DNA of 64,000 nt from the NCBI GenBank assembly GCA_947359465.1, contig OX375881.1, positions 115,130,738 through 115,194,737 on the forward strand. The letters are read 5' to 3'. This stretch comes from Metellina segmentata. Lineage: Eukaryota; Arthropoda; Arachnida; Araneae; Tetragnathidae. The notes under the pieces were generated by a model that worked only from the letters and a program-made list of their open reading frames with translations, did no database searches and was not told the DNA's origin. Below are positions 32,527-43,406 of the stretch, piece after piece. Numbering within the stretch: position 1 is the stretch's first letter; each line of letters opens with the position of its first letter. Position numbers and translations under genes: made by a program.

Positions 32527-32995
32527 CTAGCCACTGCGTGGCCAGCACGGCGTTTAACGTGAATGTTCTTTTCATGGGATCAGGTGTGGCCACTGCTCGC
32601 TGACGCTCGCCAAACCCCGGTGAGTGCTACGAATTCCCATTTGGTTTGCTTCGCAAACGAACTCCACATGCAACGCCGTGATGGCATCGAAGTAACTATT
32701 ATCAACAACGTAAATGAAAACTCGGTATAAACGGGAAAATGTCATGGTTCCAAATGCATTTGAACTAAAAACGGTTATGACGTCAGCGGTCAAACATTTC
32801 AAAATCGACTCGCTTCTTCATTCGAGGTAGGGGTAAAGTCACATTCCGGAAAAAAGAAAGAAAGGTGAAACACTTAAGAAATTAATTTTAAAATGTTCTA
32901 GATTAAATTTTAAAATTCGGGCTAAACACAAAAGTTGCATAAAATTTGTCAGGGCACAGTACACAGAGAAACATTTCTATTTATAATAGTAGAGA
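32527..32995 (-). mobile_element. Non-autonomous Helitron, complete
   Basis: Read on the minus strand it starts TCTCTACTATTATAAATAG after a host A. It ends with the stem CCACGCAGTGG and CTAG before a host T. Insertion between A and T, a TC start, a terminal hairpin and a CTRR end are the Helitron hallmarks. Inside is TTGGTTTGCTTCGCAAAC and a CGCTCGCC-type hairpin. No Rep/helicase coding. A related 5' half lies at 63475-63728. Confidence 0.85.
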
Positions 32996-33831
32996 TTGAA
33001 TCTGGTAACGTGTTCGAGAAGAAGCCTGCAATAGTTTGTGTGTTTCCAGAGTGCACACCTATCGATGCGTACATGTCGACAACCACATCATCTATACTTA
33101 ACTTGTTACTTTTAAGCTGCTTCCTGCCTGTCCATTACGTAACTCAGTATACAACAGAATTGGCGACGAAGAGAGAAATCGCCAAAATTCAATAGTTAAT
33201 ATCGGCCGTGACGAACTTTATGGAGCGACTGACGTTTCCGATTGCTCAATTGAAACCGAATCAAACTGCGGAAGAGAATCTTCAATTCCAAAATGTGAAT
33301 TTCGAAAGTTACGATGAGGAAAATAAATTATTTAAAAACTGCCCAGTGAATGAAAAATTTCTTCAACCTCAAAGGCATTATTAGAGAAAATGCTGAGGCA
33401 AAAGAAGCGAAACTTTAAATTTGGATCAATTGTCAAGGTCAAAGCTCTACAACCACACCAGCAGTCTTACGGCCCCGAACCACCAAAAAAGAATGGTGAA
33501 ATCACGCACCTCTTAAAAGAAAACTTGGGCCTTAAAGCCAATGTGTTGACGAAGCAACATCGATTTCTATCAAGAACCCAAAATCACGATGAGTCAATTT
33601 CAAATTAATTACTTCTTCAAAAGAACTATCGAAAAGGACTTAATTTAAATCAATGTGTAATTCAGTCTACTGCTCTAAATGCGTCATAACTCTAATGTTA
33701 CGAGCACAATTTATTAGAGGTTTGAACGATTCTGACAATCGGGAGAAAATTGTACGGAAAACAGATTAAACTTTTGACAAAACTACAGAAATTGCATTTG
33801 CCGTAGAAGCTTCAAAAATCGAAAATAAAGG

Positions 33832-34373
33832 TAATGGTAATTTTAGTTAACGTCGTACTAGAGCAACACAACGGGCTATTGACGACGGTCCTGGATCAAT
33901 CCCTTAAGGGTAAATTGGTAATTTTTAGTTAACGTCGTACTAGAGCAACACAACGGGCTATTGACGACGGTCCGGGATCAGTCCCTTAAGGGAAAGATCC
34001 GAGGACAACACTTCGTAATTTTGAACCACGGTCAGATGACGAAGCAACACCTGAGCTGGCACCCCACTCTCCAAACTTCCACGCCAACCCAACGTGAGGA
34101 CTTTCGGCCACGACAGATTTAAGGTGCACCAGCCGCCTCTACACCATACGTTTACAAACATCCATGCCCGGACCCGGATTCGAACCAGGAACCTTCCGAT
34201 CTAGAGGCTAACACCTTAACCACTATACCGGTTGGTCGGCCAATCCCTTAAGGGAAAGATCCCAGGATAACTCCTCGTAATTTTCAAGCACGGTCAGATG
34301 ACGAAGCTGGGCTCAACACAACCTGAGCTGGCATCCCACTCTCCAAACTTCCACACCATCCCAACGAGAGGAC
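33832..34373 (-). repeat. SINE, 5'-truncated, in gag, itself split by a SINE
   Basis: Parts 33832-33910 and 34255-34373 form one minus-strand copy without its head. It is flanked by a 13-bp duplication TCGAAAATAAAGG (33819-33831, 34374-34386) of the gag remnant. Confidence 0.93.
33911..34240 (-). repeat. SINE, head type A, full length, inside a SINE
   Basis: A 330-bp near-consensus copy. It is flanked by a perfect 14-bp duplication CAATCCCTTAAGGG (33897-33910, 34241-34254) of the host SINE. It is the second SINE layer at this site. Confidence 0.96.
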
Positions 34374-34700
34374 TCGAAAATAAAGGAGTACAAGAGTAAT
34401 TACATTTCTAGCCATGCCAATCAAACTCGAAGTGATGGAAAAGTACGTGTAAACTTAAAAAGTATTCTAGATCAAGGAACAAAATCATTTACAAAACCAC
34501 GAAATAGATCGATCGAAATGGAAAGTATATTGAGGTTCTAAACAAATTGGAATAGAAGATTTATGTCTGTGTGTTTTTATATTGTGGTAAAAGTAATCAG
34601 AAGACTGAAACTAGTAGAATTCCCAAATTAAAATGTAACAACTACCATAAAAATTTGCATGTCAAAGAAGTTTTCATCTGGAAACTAACCGTAAAAAAAA

Positions 34701-35025
34701 TGGTAATTTTTAGTTAACGTCGTACTAGAGCAACACAACGGGCTATTGACGACGGTCCGGGATCAGTCCCTTTAGGGAAAGATCCGAGGACAACACCTCG
34801 TAATTTTGAACCACGGTCAGATGACGAAGCAACACCTGAGCTGGCACCCCACTCTCCAAACTTCCACGCCAACCCAACGTGAGGACTTTCGGCCACGACA
34901 GATTTAAGGTGCACCAGCCGCCTCTACACCATACGCTTACAAACATCCATGCCCGGACCCGGATTCGAACCAGGAACCTTCCGATCTAGAGGCTAACACC
35001 TTAACCACTATGCCGGTTGGTCGGC
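34701..35025 (-). repeat. SINE, head type A, full length
   Basis: Near-consensus minus-strand copy directly after the gag zinc-knuckle remnant. The target duplication is not clear (only CTAAC is shared). Confidence 0.93.
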
Positions 35026-35100
35026 TAACTAGGACAAAGCACGGTTTTAAAATGTTTCCCAAAATTATAGATTCGAACATGTTGCAGATTCTAACTACAC
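35026..35100. other. No supported gene
   Basis: Short gap, possibly further gag remnant. Confidence 0.4.
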
Positions 35101-35322
35101 ATATAACAATATGAATCTATCCAGTGGGCCGTATCTGGTTTGAAGGCACGGTAAATTTATCTGGAAGGCCGCATCTAATTTATGGACAGGTTTAAACCTA
35201 TCCAAAAAGCCAGATCTGATTTGCGAGTCGTATGAACCTATCCAGTGAGCTGAAAGTGGTTTGTGGGTACGGTAAATATATCCAAAGGGACGTATTTGAT
35301 TTGTAGGCCTTGTAAATTTATC
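35101..35322 (+). repeat. 40-bp minisatellite, block 2
   Basis: Five and a half units of 40-41 bp of the same repeat as block 1 (TCTATCCAGTGGGCCGTATC then TGGTTTGAAGGCACGGTAAA). It ends at a SINE at the same unit position (TTTATCTGG) where block 1 is interrupted. Confidence 0.88.
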
Positions 35323-35658
35323 TGGTAATGGTAATGGTAATTTTAGTTAACGTCGTACTAGAGCAACACAACGGGATATTGACGACTGTCCGGGATCAAT
35401 CCCTTAAGGGAAAGATCCGAGGACAACACCTCGTAATTTTGAACAACGGTCAAATGACGAAGCAACACCTGAGCTGGTACCCCACTCTCAAAACTTCCAC
35501 ACCAACCCAACGTGAGGACTCTAGGCCACGACAGATTTAAGGTGCACCAGCCGCCTCTACACCTTACGCTTACAAACATCAATGAACGGATAAGGATTCG
35601 AACCAGGAACCTTCCGAACTAGAGGCTAACAACTTAACCACTATACCGGTTGGACGGC
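35323..35658 (-). repeat. SINE, head type A, full length
   Basis: Minus-strand copy with three TAATGG tail units. Slightly more diverged than its neighbours. No matching duplication at the head side. Confidence 0.92.
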
Positions 35659-35734
35659 ACATAAGGTGATTAGTTAGTTTTAAAGTCATGGTGATAAGTT
35701 TCTCTTATTTATAAATCCTTTATGTCCTTCCACT

Positions 35735-35880
35735 GAACGCGGTTCAGAATTACGTTTTGTTGTCCATACATCTTTCCCTTAGGGGATAGATCCCATACCG
35801 TCGTCAAAAGCCCGTTGTGTTGTCAATAGCCGTTGTATTGCTTTAGCACCGATGTTAACTAAAAACTAACCTTACCATTT
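35735..35880 (+). repeat. SINE 3' fragment with a local duplication
   Basis: The 3' half only. GCCCGTTGTGTTGTCAATAG repeats the CAATAGC.CGTTGT segment in tandem. Confidence 0.75.
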
Positions 35881-35897
35881 TCCCGTCGTCATCTGAC

Positions 35898-36269
35898 CGC
35901 CGACCAACCGGTATAGTGTTTAAGGTGTTAGTCTCTAGATCGGAAGATTCCTGGTTCGAATCCGGGTCCGGGCATGGATGTTTGTAAGCGTATGGTGTAA
36001 AGGAGGCAGGTGCACCTTAAATCTATCGTAGCCGAAAGTCCTCACGTTGGGTTGTCCAAATTCTGTCCGGCTTCAAATGTTCTCACGTTGGGTTCGCGTG
36101 AAAGTTTGGAGAGTGGGGTGCCAGCTCAGGAGTTGCCTCGTCAACTGACCGTGGCTCAAAATGACGTGGTGTTATCCTCGAATCTTTCCCTTAGGGGATT
36201 GATCCCGGACCGTCGTCCATAGACCGTTGTTTTGATCAAGTACCACGTTAATTAAAATACCTAACATAC
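35898..36269 (+). repeat. SINE, head type A, with an internal duplication
   Basis: Full-length copy carrying an extra segment of about 40 bp (36057-36096). This repeats the CTCACGTTGGGTT block, with the second version resembling B-type bodies (GGCTTCAAATGTTCTCAC). It looks like a template switch or recombination between A and B types. Confidence 0.88.
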
Positions 36270-36304
36270 CCAAAAAGTACAGAAAAAAAAAAGATTTCGT
36301 ATAT

Positions 36305-36610
36305 GGTACTGGTATTTTTAATCAACATCACACTGGCGCAACACAACGGGCTATTGACGACAGTTCGAGATCAACCCTCGAAAGGAAATAACTGATTACC
36401 TCAACTTGTAATTTTGAATCACCGTCAGATGATGAGGTCACACCAAAGCTGGCACCCACCCTTGTCTAAACTACCACACAACGTCAACCTGTGGACATTT
36501 GAGGCCACCACGGATTTAACATCCACCAGACCCTTTGTACACGACAGTCTAAGATTCGAACTCGCAATCCTCCAGTTCGTTGCTCTTCCAACCGAACTAC
36601 CACGGCCTTC
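36305..36610 (-). repeat. SINE, head type B, full length
   Basis: Complete B-type copy: GGTATTTTTAATCAACATCA tail, GAGGCCACCACGGATTTAAC body and the tRNA-like head with GATTCGAACTCGC and a final CCGAACTACCACGGC. Confidence 0.9.
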
Positions 36611-36734
36611 CGAATTCGTATGATAGTTGACCCCGGTCAACGCCATTTAGATTCAACGTCAATCATCGTCGAAACGACTATAAATTACATTTTAAAGTAC
36701 ACCCGATATTTATCATGATAGTATTTGGGTAGTT

Positions 36735-36847
36735 AATGGAAATTAGTTACCATGTGCTGGAGCAACAATCGGTGATGGTCCAGGATCAATCGCGAGGTAG
36801 AAGATCCTAGGACAGCACCAGATAATTTTGAACCATGGTCAGAAGAC
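36735..36847 (-). repeat. SINE 3' fragment
   Basis: Diverged 3' piece (GGAGCAACAATCGGTGATGG to TTTTGAACCATGGTCAGA). Another SINE inserted at its edge. Confidence 0.72.
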
Positions 36848-36862
36848 ATTTGGGAAACAGGA

Positions 36863-36915
36863 TTGGTAATTGGTAATTTTAGTTAACGTCGTACTAGAGC
36901 AACACAACGGGCTAT
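36863..36915 (-). repeat. 53-bp SINE insertion, extreme 5' truncation
   Basis: Only the last 53 bp of the SINE, with two TTACCAA-type tail units. It is flanked by the 15-bp duplication ATTTGGGAAACAGGA (36848-36862, 36916-36930). Confidence 0.94.
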
Positions 36916-36995
36916 ATTTGGGAAACAGGAAGTAAACCTTCAAAGGTAAATGACAGAATATAGCAAGAGAAGATTGAAAAACATTTTTGCGGTAT

Positions 36996-37142
36996 CGAAT
37001 GGAAGTGGAACTATAGACATGAGAGCACTGATATTGAGAGGAGCTTCTAAACGTATAACAAACATGTCGACTAGTAATCACGTGACCATTCAATAAAAAA
37101 TTAATTGGTTGTCCGATTCGTAATCTTATCGCTATGTTTGGC
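36996..37142 (+). repeat. Left flank of the satellite, part of a dispersed repeat
   Basis: GAGAGGAGCTTCTAAACG, ATGTCGACTAGTAATCACGT and TTTGGCGATATAGCATC match the reverse complement of 29115-29248. This segment is not amplified in the array. Confidence 0.75.
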
Positions 37143-40100
37143 GATATAGCATCTTGTGACAGTAGACGACTATAGAGACAAAAGTGGTCAAATCGCACCA
37201 AAGTCTACTACTATCAAATTATCAATCAATGAACCAATAAAATTATGTATCAATGGATGGACGACTTCTCCCGTCTCGTGGACCACTCAAATGATGAATG
37301 TTAGGTTACACCCAGAAGACAAAGCAGCAACGGTAGTCCACATCTCCTTTATAGCGATTATTAGATCTTATTAGAGATTATTATCTCCTATTAGATATAG
37401 CATCTTGTGACAGTAGATGTGTGAACGTGTATATCTATAGGAACAAAAGTGGTCAAATCGCCAAAGTCTACTACTACCAAATTATCAATCAATGAACCAA
37501 TCAAATTATGTATCAATGGATGGACGACTTCTACCGTCTCGTGGACCACTCAAATGATGAATGTTAGGTTACACCCAGAAGACAAAGCAGCAACGGTAGT
37601 CCACATCTCCTTTATAGCGATTATTAGATCTTATTAGAGATTATTATCTCCTATTAGATATAGCATCTTGTGACAGTAGATGTGTGAACGTGTATATCTA
37701 TAGGAACAAAAGTGGTCAAATCGCCAAAGTCTACTACTACCAAATTATCAATCAATGAACCAATCAAATTATGTATCAATGGATGGACGACTTCTACCGT
37801 CTCGTGGACCACTCAAATGATGAATGTTAGGTTACACCCAGAAGACAAAGCAGCAACGGTAGTCCACATCTCCTTTATAGCGATTATTAGATCTTATTAG
37901 AGATTATTATCTCCTATTAGATATAGCATCTTGTGACAGTAGATGTGTGAACGTGTATATCTATAGGAACAAAAGTGGTCAAATCGCCAAAGTCTACTAC
38001 TACCAAATTATCAATCAATGAACCAATCAAATTATGTATCAATGGATGGACGACTTCTACCGTCTCGTGGACCACTCAAATGATGAATGTTAGGTTACAC
38101 CCAGAAGACAAAGCAGCAACGGTAGTCCACATCTCCTTTATAGCGATTATTAGATCTTATTAGAGATTATTATCTCCTATTAGATATAGCATCTTGTGAC
38201 AGTAGATGTGTGAACGTGTATATCTATAGGAACAAAAGTGGTCAAATCGCCAAAGTCTACTACTATCAAATTATCAATCAATGAACCAATAAAATTATGT
38301 ATCAATGGATGGACGACTTCTCCCGTCTCGTGGACCACTCAAATGATGAATGTTAGGTTACACCCAGAAGACAAAGCAGCAACGGTAGTCCACATCTCCT
38401 TTATAGCGATTATTAGATCTTATTAGAGATTATTATCTCCTATTAGATATAGCATCTTGTGACAGTAGATGTGTGAACGTGTATATCTATAGGAACAAAA
38501 GTGGTCAAATCGCCAAAGTCTACTACTACCAAATTATCAATCAATGAACCAATCAAATTATGTATCAATGGATGGACGACTTCTACCGTCTCGTGGACTA
38601 CTCAAATGATGAATGTTAGGTTACACCCAGAAGACAAAGCAGCAACGGTAGTCCACATCTCCTTTATAGCGATTATTAGATCTTATTAGAGATTATTATC
38701 TCCTATTAGATATAGCATCTTGTGACAGTAGATGTGTGAACGTGTATATCTATAGGAACAAAAGTGGTCAAATCGCCAAAGTCTACTACTACCAAATTAT
38801 CAATCAATGAACCAATCAAATTATGTATCAATGGATGGACGACTTCTACCGTCTCGTGGACCACTCAAATGATGAATGTTAGGTTACACCCAGAAGACAA
38901 AGCAGCAACGGTAGTCCACATCTCCTTTATAGCGATTATTAGATCTTATTAGAGATTATTATCTCCTATTAGATATAGCATCTTGTGACAGTAGATGTGT
39001 GAACGTGTATATCTATAGGAACAAAAGTGGTCAAATCGCCAAAGTCTACTACTACCAAATTATCAATCAATGAACCAATCAAATTATGTATCAATGGATG
39101 GACGACTTCTACCGTCTCGTGGACTACTCAAATGATGAATGTTAGGTTACACCCAGAAGACAAAGCAGCAACGGTAGTCCACATCTCCTTTATAGCGATT
39201 ATTAGATCTTATTAGAGATTATTATCTCCTATTAGATATAGCATCTTGTGACAGTAGATGTGTGAACGTGTATATCTATAGGAACAAAAGTGGTCAAATC
39301 GCCAAAGTCTACTACTACCAAATTATCAATCAATGAACCAATCAAATTATGTATCAATGGATGGACGACTTCTACCGTCTCGTGGACCACTCAAATGATG
39401 AATGTTAGGTTACACCCAGAAGACAAAGCAGCAACGGTAGTCCACATCTCCTTTATAGCGATTATTAGATCTTATTAGAGATTATTATCTCCTATTAGAT
39501 ATAGCATCTTGTGACAGTAGATGTGTGAACGTGTATATCTATAGGAACAAAAGTGGTCAAATCGCCAAAGTCTACTACTACCAAATTATCAATCAATGAA
39601 CCAATCAAATTATGTATCAATGGATGGACGACTTCTACCGTCTCGTGGACCACTCAAATGATGAATGTTAGGTTACACCCAGAAGACAAAGCAGCAACGG
39701 TAGTCCACATCTCCTTTATAGCGATTATTAGATCTTATTAGAGATTATTATCTCCTATTAGATATAGCATCTTGTGACAGTAGATGTGTGAACGTGTATA
39801 TCTATAGGAACAAAAGTGGTCAAATCGCCAAAGTCTACTACTACCAAATTATCAATCAATGAACCAATCAAATTATGTATCAATGGATGGACGACTTCTA
39901 CCGTCTCGTGGACCACTCAAATGATGAATGTTAGGTTACACCCAGAAGACAAAGCAGCAACGGTAGTCCACATCTCCTTTATAGCGATTATTAGATCTTA
40001 TTAGAGATTATTATCTCCTATTAGATATAGCATCTTGTGACAGTAGATGTGTGAACGTGTATATCTATAGGAACAAAAGTGGTCAAATCGCCAAAGTCTA

Positions 40101-41011
40101 CTACTATCAAATTATCAATCAATGAACCAATAAAATTATGTATCAATGGATGGACGACTTCTCCCGTCTCGTGGACCACTCAAATGATGAATGTTAGGTT
40201 ACACCCAGAAGACAAAGCAGCAACGGTAGTCCACATCTCCTTTATAGCGATTATTAGATCTTATTAGAGATTATTATCTCCTATTAGATATAGCATCTTG
40301 TGACAGTAGATGTGTGAACGTGTATATCTATAGGAACAAAAGTGGTCAAATCGCCAAAGTCTACTACTACCAAATTATCAATCAATGAACCAATCAAATT
40401 ATGTATCAATGGATGGACGACTTCTACCGTCTCGTGGACTACTCAAATGATGAATGTTAGGTTACACCCAGAAGACAAAGCAGCAACGGTAGTCCACATC
40501 TCCTTTATAGCGATTATTAGATCTTATTAGAGATTATTATCTCCTATTAGATATAGCATCTTGTGACAGTAGATGTGTGAACGTGTATATCTATAGGAAC
40601 AAAAGTGGTCAAATCGCCAAAGTCTACTACTACCAAATTATCAATCAATGAACCAATCAAATTATGTATCAATGGATGGACGACTTCTCCCGTCTCGTGG
40701 ACCACTCAAATGATGAATGTTAGGTTACACCCAGAAGACAAAGCAGCAACGGTAGTCCACATCTCCTTTATAGCGATTATTAGATCTTATTAGAGATTAT
40801 TATCTCCTATTAGATATAGCATCTTGTGACAGTAGATGTGTGAACGTGTATATCTATAGGAACAAAAGTGGTCAAATCGCCAAAGTCTACTACTACCAAA
40901 TTATCAATCAATGAACCAATCAAATTATGTATCAATGGATGGACGACTTCTACCGTCTCGTGGACTACTCAAATGATGAATGTTAGGTTACACCCCGAAG
41001 ACAAAGAAGCA
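37143..41011 (+). repeat. 263-bp satellite array, 15 units
   Basis: Units start at GATATAGCATCTTGTGAC. Unit 1 is 251 bp, units 2-14 are 263 bp, and unit 15 is cut at 41011 by a SINE head. Adjacent units differ at only a few sites, which fall into types by CTACTATC/CTACTACC, TTCTCCCG/TTCTACCG and GGACCACTC/GGACTACTC. Every unit has an open frame of about 62 aa, but 263 is not a multiple of three. The frame shifts between units, so no long protein is encoded. Confidence 0.98.
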
Positions 41012-41322
41012 GCGGTAGCCCGATTGGAGAGCATTCGATTAGCAACCTAAGGGTTGCGAGTTCGAATCCAATCAAAGACTTTCGTGTACCAATGAGGCTG
41101 GTGCACGTTAAATCCGTCGCGGCCTCAAATGTCCTCATGTTGCCGTGGTGTGGAAGTTTGGACAGTTTTGTGCCATCACAAGGGCTGCCTCGTCATCTGA
41201 CCGTGGTTCCGAATTACGTGGTGTTGTCCTCAGATATCTCATTTCGGATTTGATCTCGAACCGTCACCAATAGCCCGTTGTCTTGTTTCAGTGTGAAGTT
41301 AATCAATAAATACCAAATACCA
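41012..41322 (+). repeat. SINE, head type B, full length
   Basis: The head GCGGTAGCCCGATTGGAGAG, with A-box-like TAGCCCGATTGG and B-box GAGTTCGAATCC, is followed by the B-type body (GGCTGGTGCACGTTAAATCC, GCGGCCTCAAATGTCCTC). It ends AATACCAAATACC. It forms the right boundary of the satellite. Confidence 0.93.
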
Positions 41323-41800
41323 ATCCTCATTCTTCACTACACAATTTTCCTTTGGTCTTCATTGGCGTGCGTAGTGTTATTGGGATGTGGACGAGACAGA
41401 ACGACATTTTTATTTTTTGATTGTTGTGTTGTGTATTTCCATTTTGTTTCAGTGGCAAGTCTATATATAACCATCGGAAATAAAAAAAGAAATCCCCTAA
41501 AATCTCCTATAACATAAATTTTTTATTTAACCTCATGGTGTAGTTAGTCTATGTAACATTGAAGAGTTTAAGAAAGTTATAAAAAAATGGAAGGTTATGG
41601 GGAAAAAGTAAATATATTCATCGGAACATTTATATAGAACCCGACGAAATAAAAAAAAATCCAATAAATAAAAGAAAAAGTATAATTTCTTTGTTTTATC
41701 AGACGTTGAAACTTCATCCATCATTGGTGAGGCATCGGAACAAGCAACTATACACATCCAAATAAAGCTTATAAAATAAACTGGTTGTATAAAAACAAGT
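41323..41800. other. No supported gene
   Basis: AT-rich, with nothing recognised. Confidence 0.5.
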
Positions 41801-42871
41801 CAGGGTTCCCACGGTCCTTGAAAAGTCCTTAAAAGTCCTTGAATTTTTTTTTCCTAACTAGGGGCCCTTGAAAGTCCTTGAAAATTACGAAACTTGGTGA
41901 AAAGTCCTTGAAAGTACTTGATTTTTTTAACTAGTACATAATTGTGTAATTTCGACTTGCATTGAAACTTGTCCCGACTAGTTTCCTCCACAGCAGGTGC
42001 GCCATTTGAGCATCATTCTGAATGAAACTGGTGTTACACGCTTTGACACTATGTGATATACTTATAATGCTAGATCTAGATCTCCACAGTATGCTGTCCG
42101 TCTAAGTTGACACCTCTGGTCACCTGTTAAGATAGTCGCCTTGTTATGCCCGACACATCATGACTTATCACGGCCGCTAGATAACAGCACCACTTTCTTA
42201 GGAAACCGTAGCTTTAGCAGTCAGGACGTCATTGGAAACCTGGCACGCATCCAAAGAAATTAAGCCAAATTCTTTTTGCAAAAATATAAAAATTACAATT
42301 GAAAATTTTTTTTGTGTGTGAAAATCACATTTAAGATATCTTTCTGTTGTAAAATGTTTTGCAGATTTCAAATTCATTGAAATTTTCACTTTATCTTTAA
42401 CGATCGCAAAGATAGAAACTTATACGAGAGGATAAAAAGGCCCTAACACCAGTCAAAACTTTTGTTTTGTTTTGTTTCTCAAACCAAAATAATTTATCGT
42501 AAGATATTTGATCGCACGACCGAAATCGATATGTGTGCAAGTAGCCTGATAGTTAGCATTGGGACAAGAAGCCCACTTGGCAAAAAAAAAAATCACAGGT
42601 TCTGTGAGAAAAGAAAATTTTAATTATAACCAAAATTGATAATAATTTTTTTTTTTTTTTTTTTACTATCAGCAAGCAGTATATAAAAAAAATATGTATT
42701 TAAAAAAAAAATTTAATGTTTTTCATATTTTTCTTTTTAATTTACAACTTTTGTGCATGCCTTGTTTTTGGTCGTTACAAAAAATTTTAGGTCCTTGAAA
42801 AATATTTTTTTGGTTTGGAAAAGTCCTTAAAAGTCCTTGAATTTTTTTTGGATAAAGGTGTGGGAACCATG
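41801..42871. mobile_element. hAT-like non-autonomous element with GTCCTTGAA subterminal repeats
   Basis: The ends CAGGGTTCCCACGGTCC and (complement of the right) CATGGTTCCCACACC are hAT-like. Near both ends the word AAAGTCCTTGAA recurs many times, a subterminal repeat pattern common in hAT elements. The flanks share CAAGT but not a clean 8-bp duplication. No transposase coding was seen in the 1,071 bp. Confidence 0.7.
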
Positions 42872-43016
42872 CAAGTTTATAAAACATAAAATTTAGATTT
42901 TATACACTTTATAAATAATGTTAAAATTTATCGGGTCTGTATCAAAATCTCAAATTAGTCTAAAAATTTTGCATAAAAAATTCTGAGAAATCGGGTGTTT
43001 CTTTATGGTAGAATGA

Positions 43017-43060
43017 TTGGTAATTGGTAATTTTTAATTAACCTGGTACTAGAGCAACAC
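43017..43060 (-). repeat. 44-bp SINE insertion, extreme 5' truncation
   Basis: Only the terminal 44 bp of the SINE, flanked by the perfect 13-bp duplication TATGGTAGAATGA (43004-43016, 43061-43073). Confidence 0.93.
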
Positions 43061-43073
43061 TATGGTAGAATGA

Positions 43074-43406
43074 ACTCTTCGAACAGAAAAATACTGAAGT
43101 TGGAAGTTTAATACAGTTCATTTAAGAATTCGGTATTCTAAATTAATTATCTCTATTGAGTGGTCAATCATAAGTGACATAGTATTGTGATGAACCAACT
43201 TGCAATTAATGTTTAGAATTGTGTGTGTAAACTCTTTTTTTCACCATTTAGTACTTTTTAGTAGACAAAGTTACACACGTCTTGATAAAGAGTAAATACT
43301 TTTATTGACAAGGAAAGAAGACAGCAAAATAAATGTACCATAAGTTAAAATTATACATATTTAAAATTCTGATGGTTATAAGTTATAATTCATTCATATA
43401 ACAACA
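43074..43406. other. No supported gene
   Basis: AT-rich gap. Confidence 0.5.

Larger units (their letters stand above)
33000..34690 (+). pseudogene. Ty3/gypsy-like LTR retrotransposon, LTR end and gag remnant
   Basis: After an LTR-like stretch, TTGGCGACGAAG at 33160-33171 resembles a primer-binding site next to an LTR. A gag-like frame follows from about 33220 with many stops. Recognisable pieces are LRAQFIRGLNDSDNREKIV and EIAFAVEASKIEN near 33700-33825. After a SINE insertion, two degraded CCHC zinc knuckles follow near 34565-34660 (FYCGKSNQKTE; KCNNYHKNLHVKEV). The knuckle cysteines are partly lost. No protease, reverse transcriptase or integrase was seen. It is an old, 3'-truncated copy. 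Confidence 0.7.

Noticed and set aside
37143..41011. CRISPR array
   Set aside because: Units are long and identical throughout, with no unique spacers, and the DNA is eukaryotic.
37449..41050. Fifteen near-identical 62-aa frames as a tandem protein family
   Set aside because: They are one per satellite unit. 263 bp is not divisible by three, there is no promoter or splice logic, and differences between units include amino acid changes at the variant sites.
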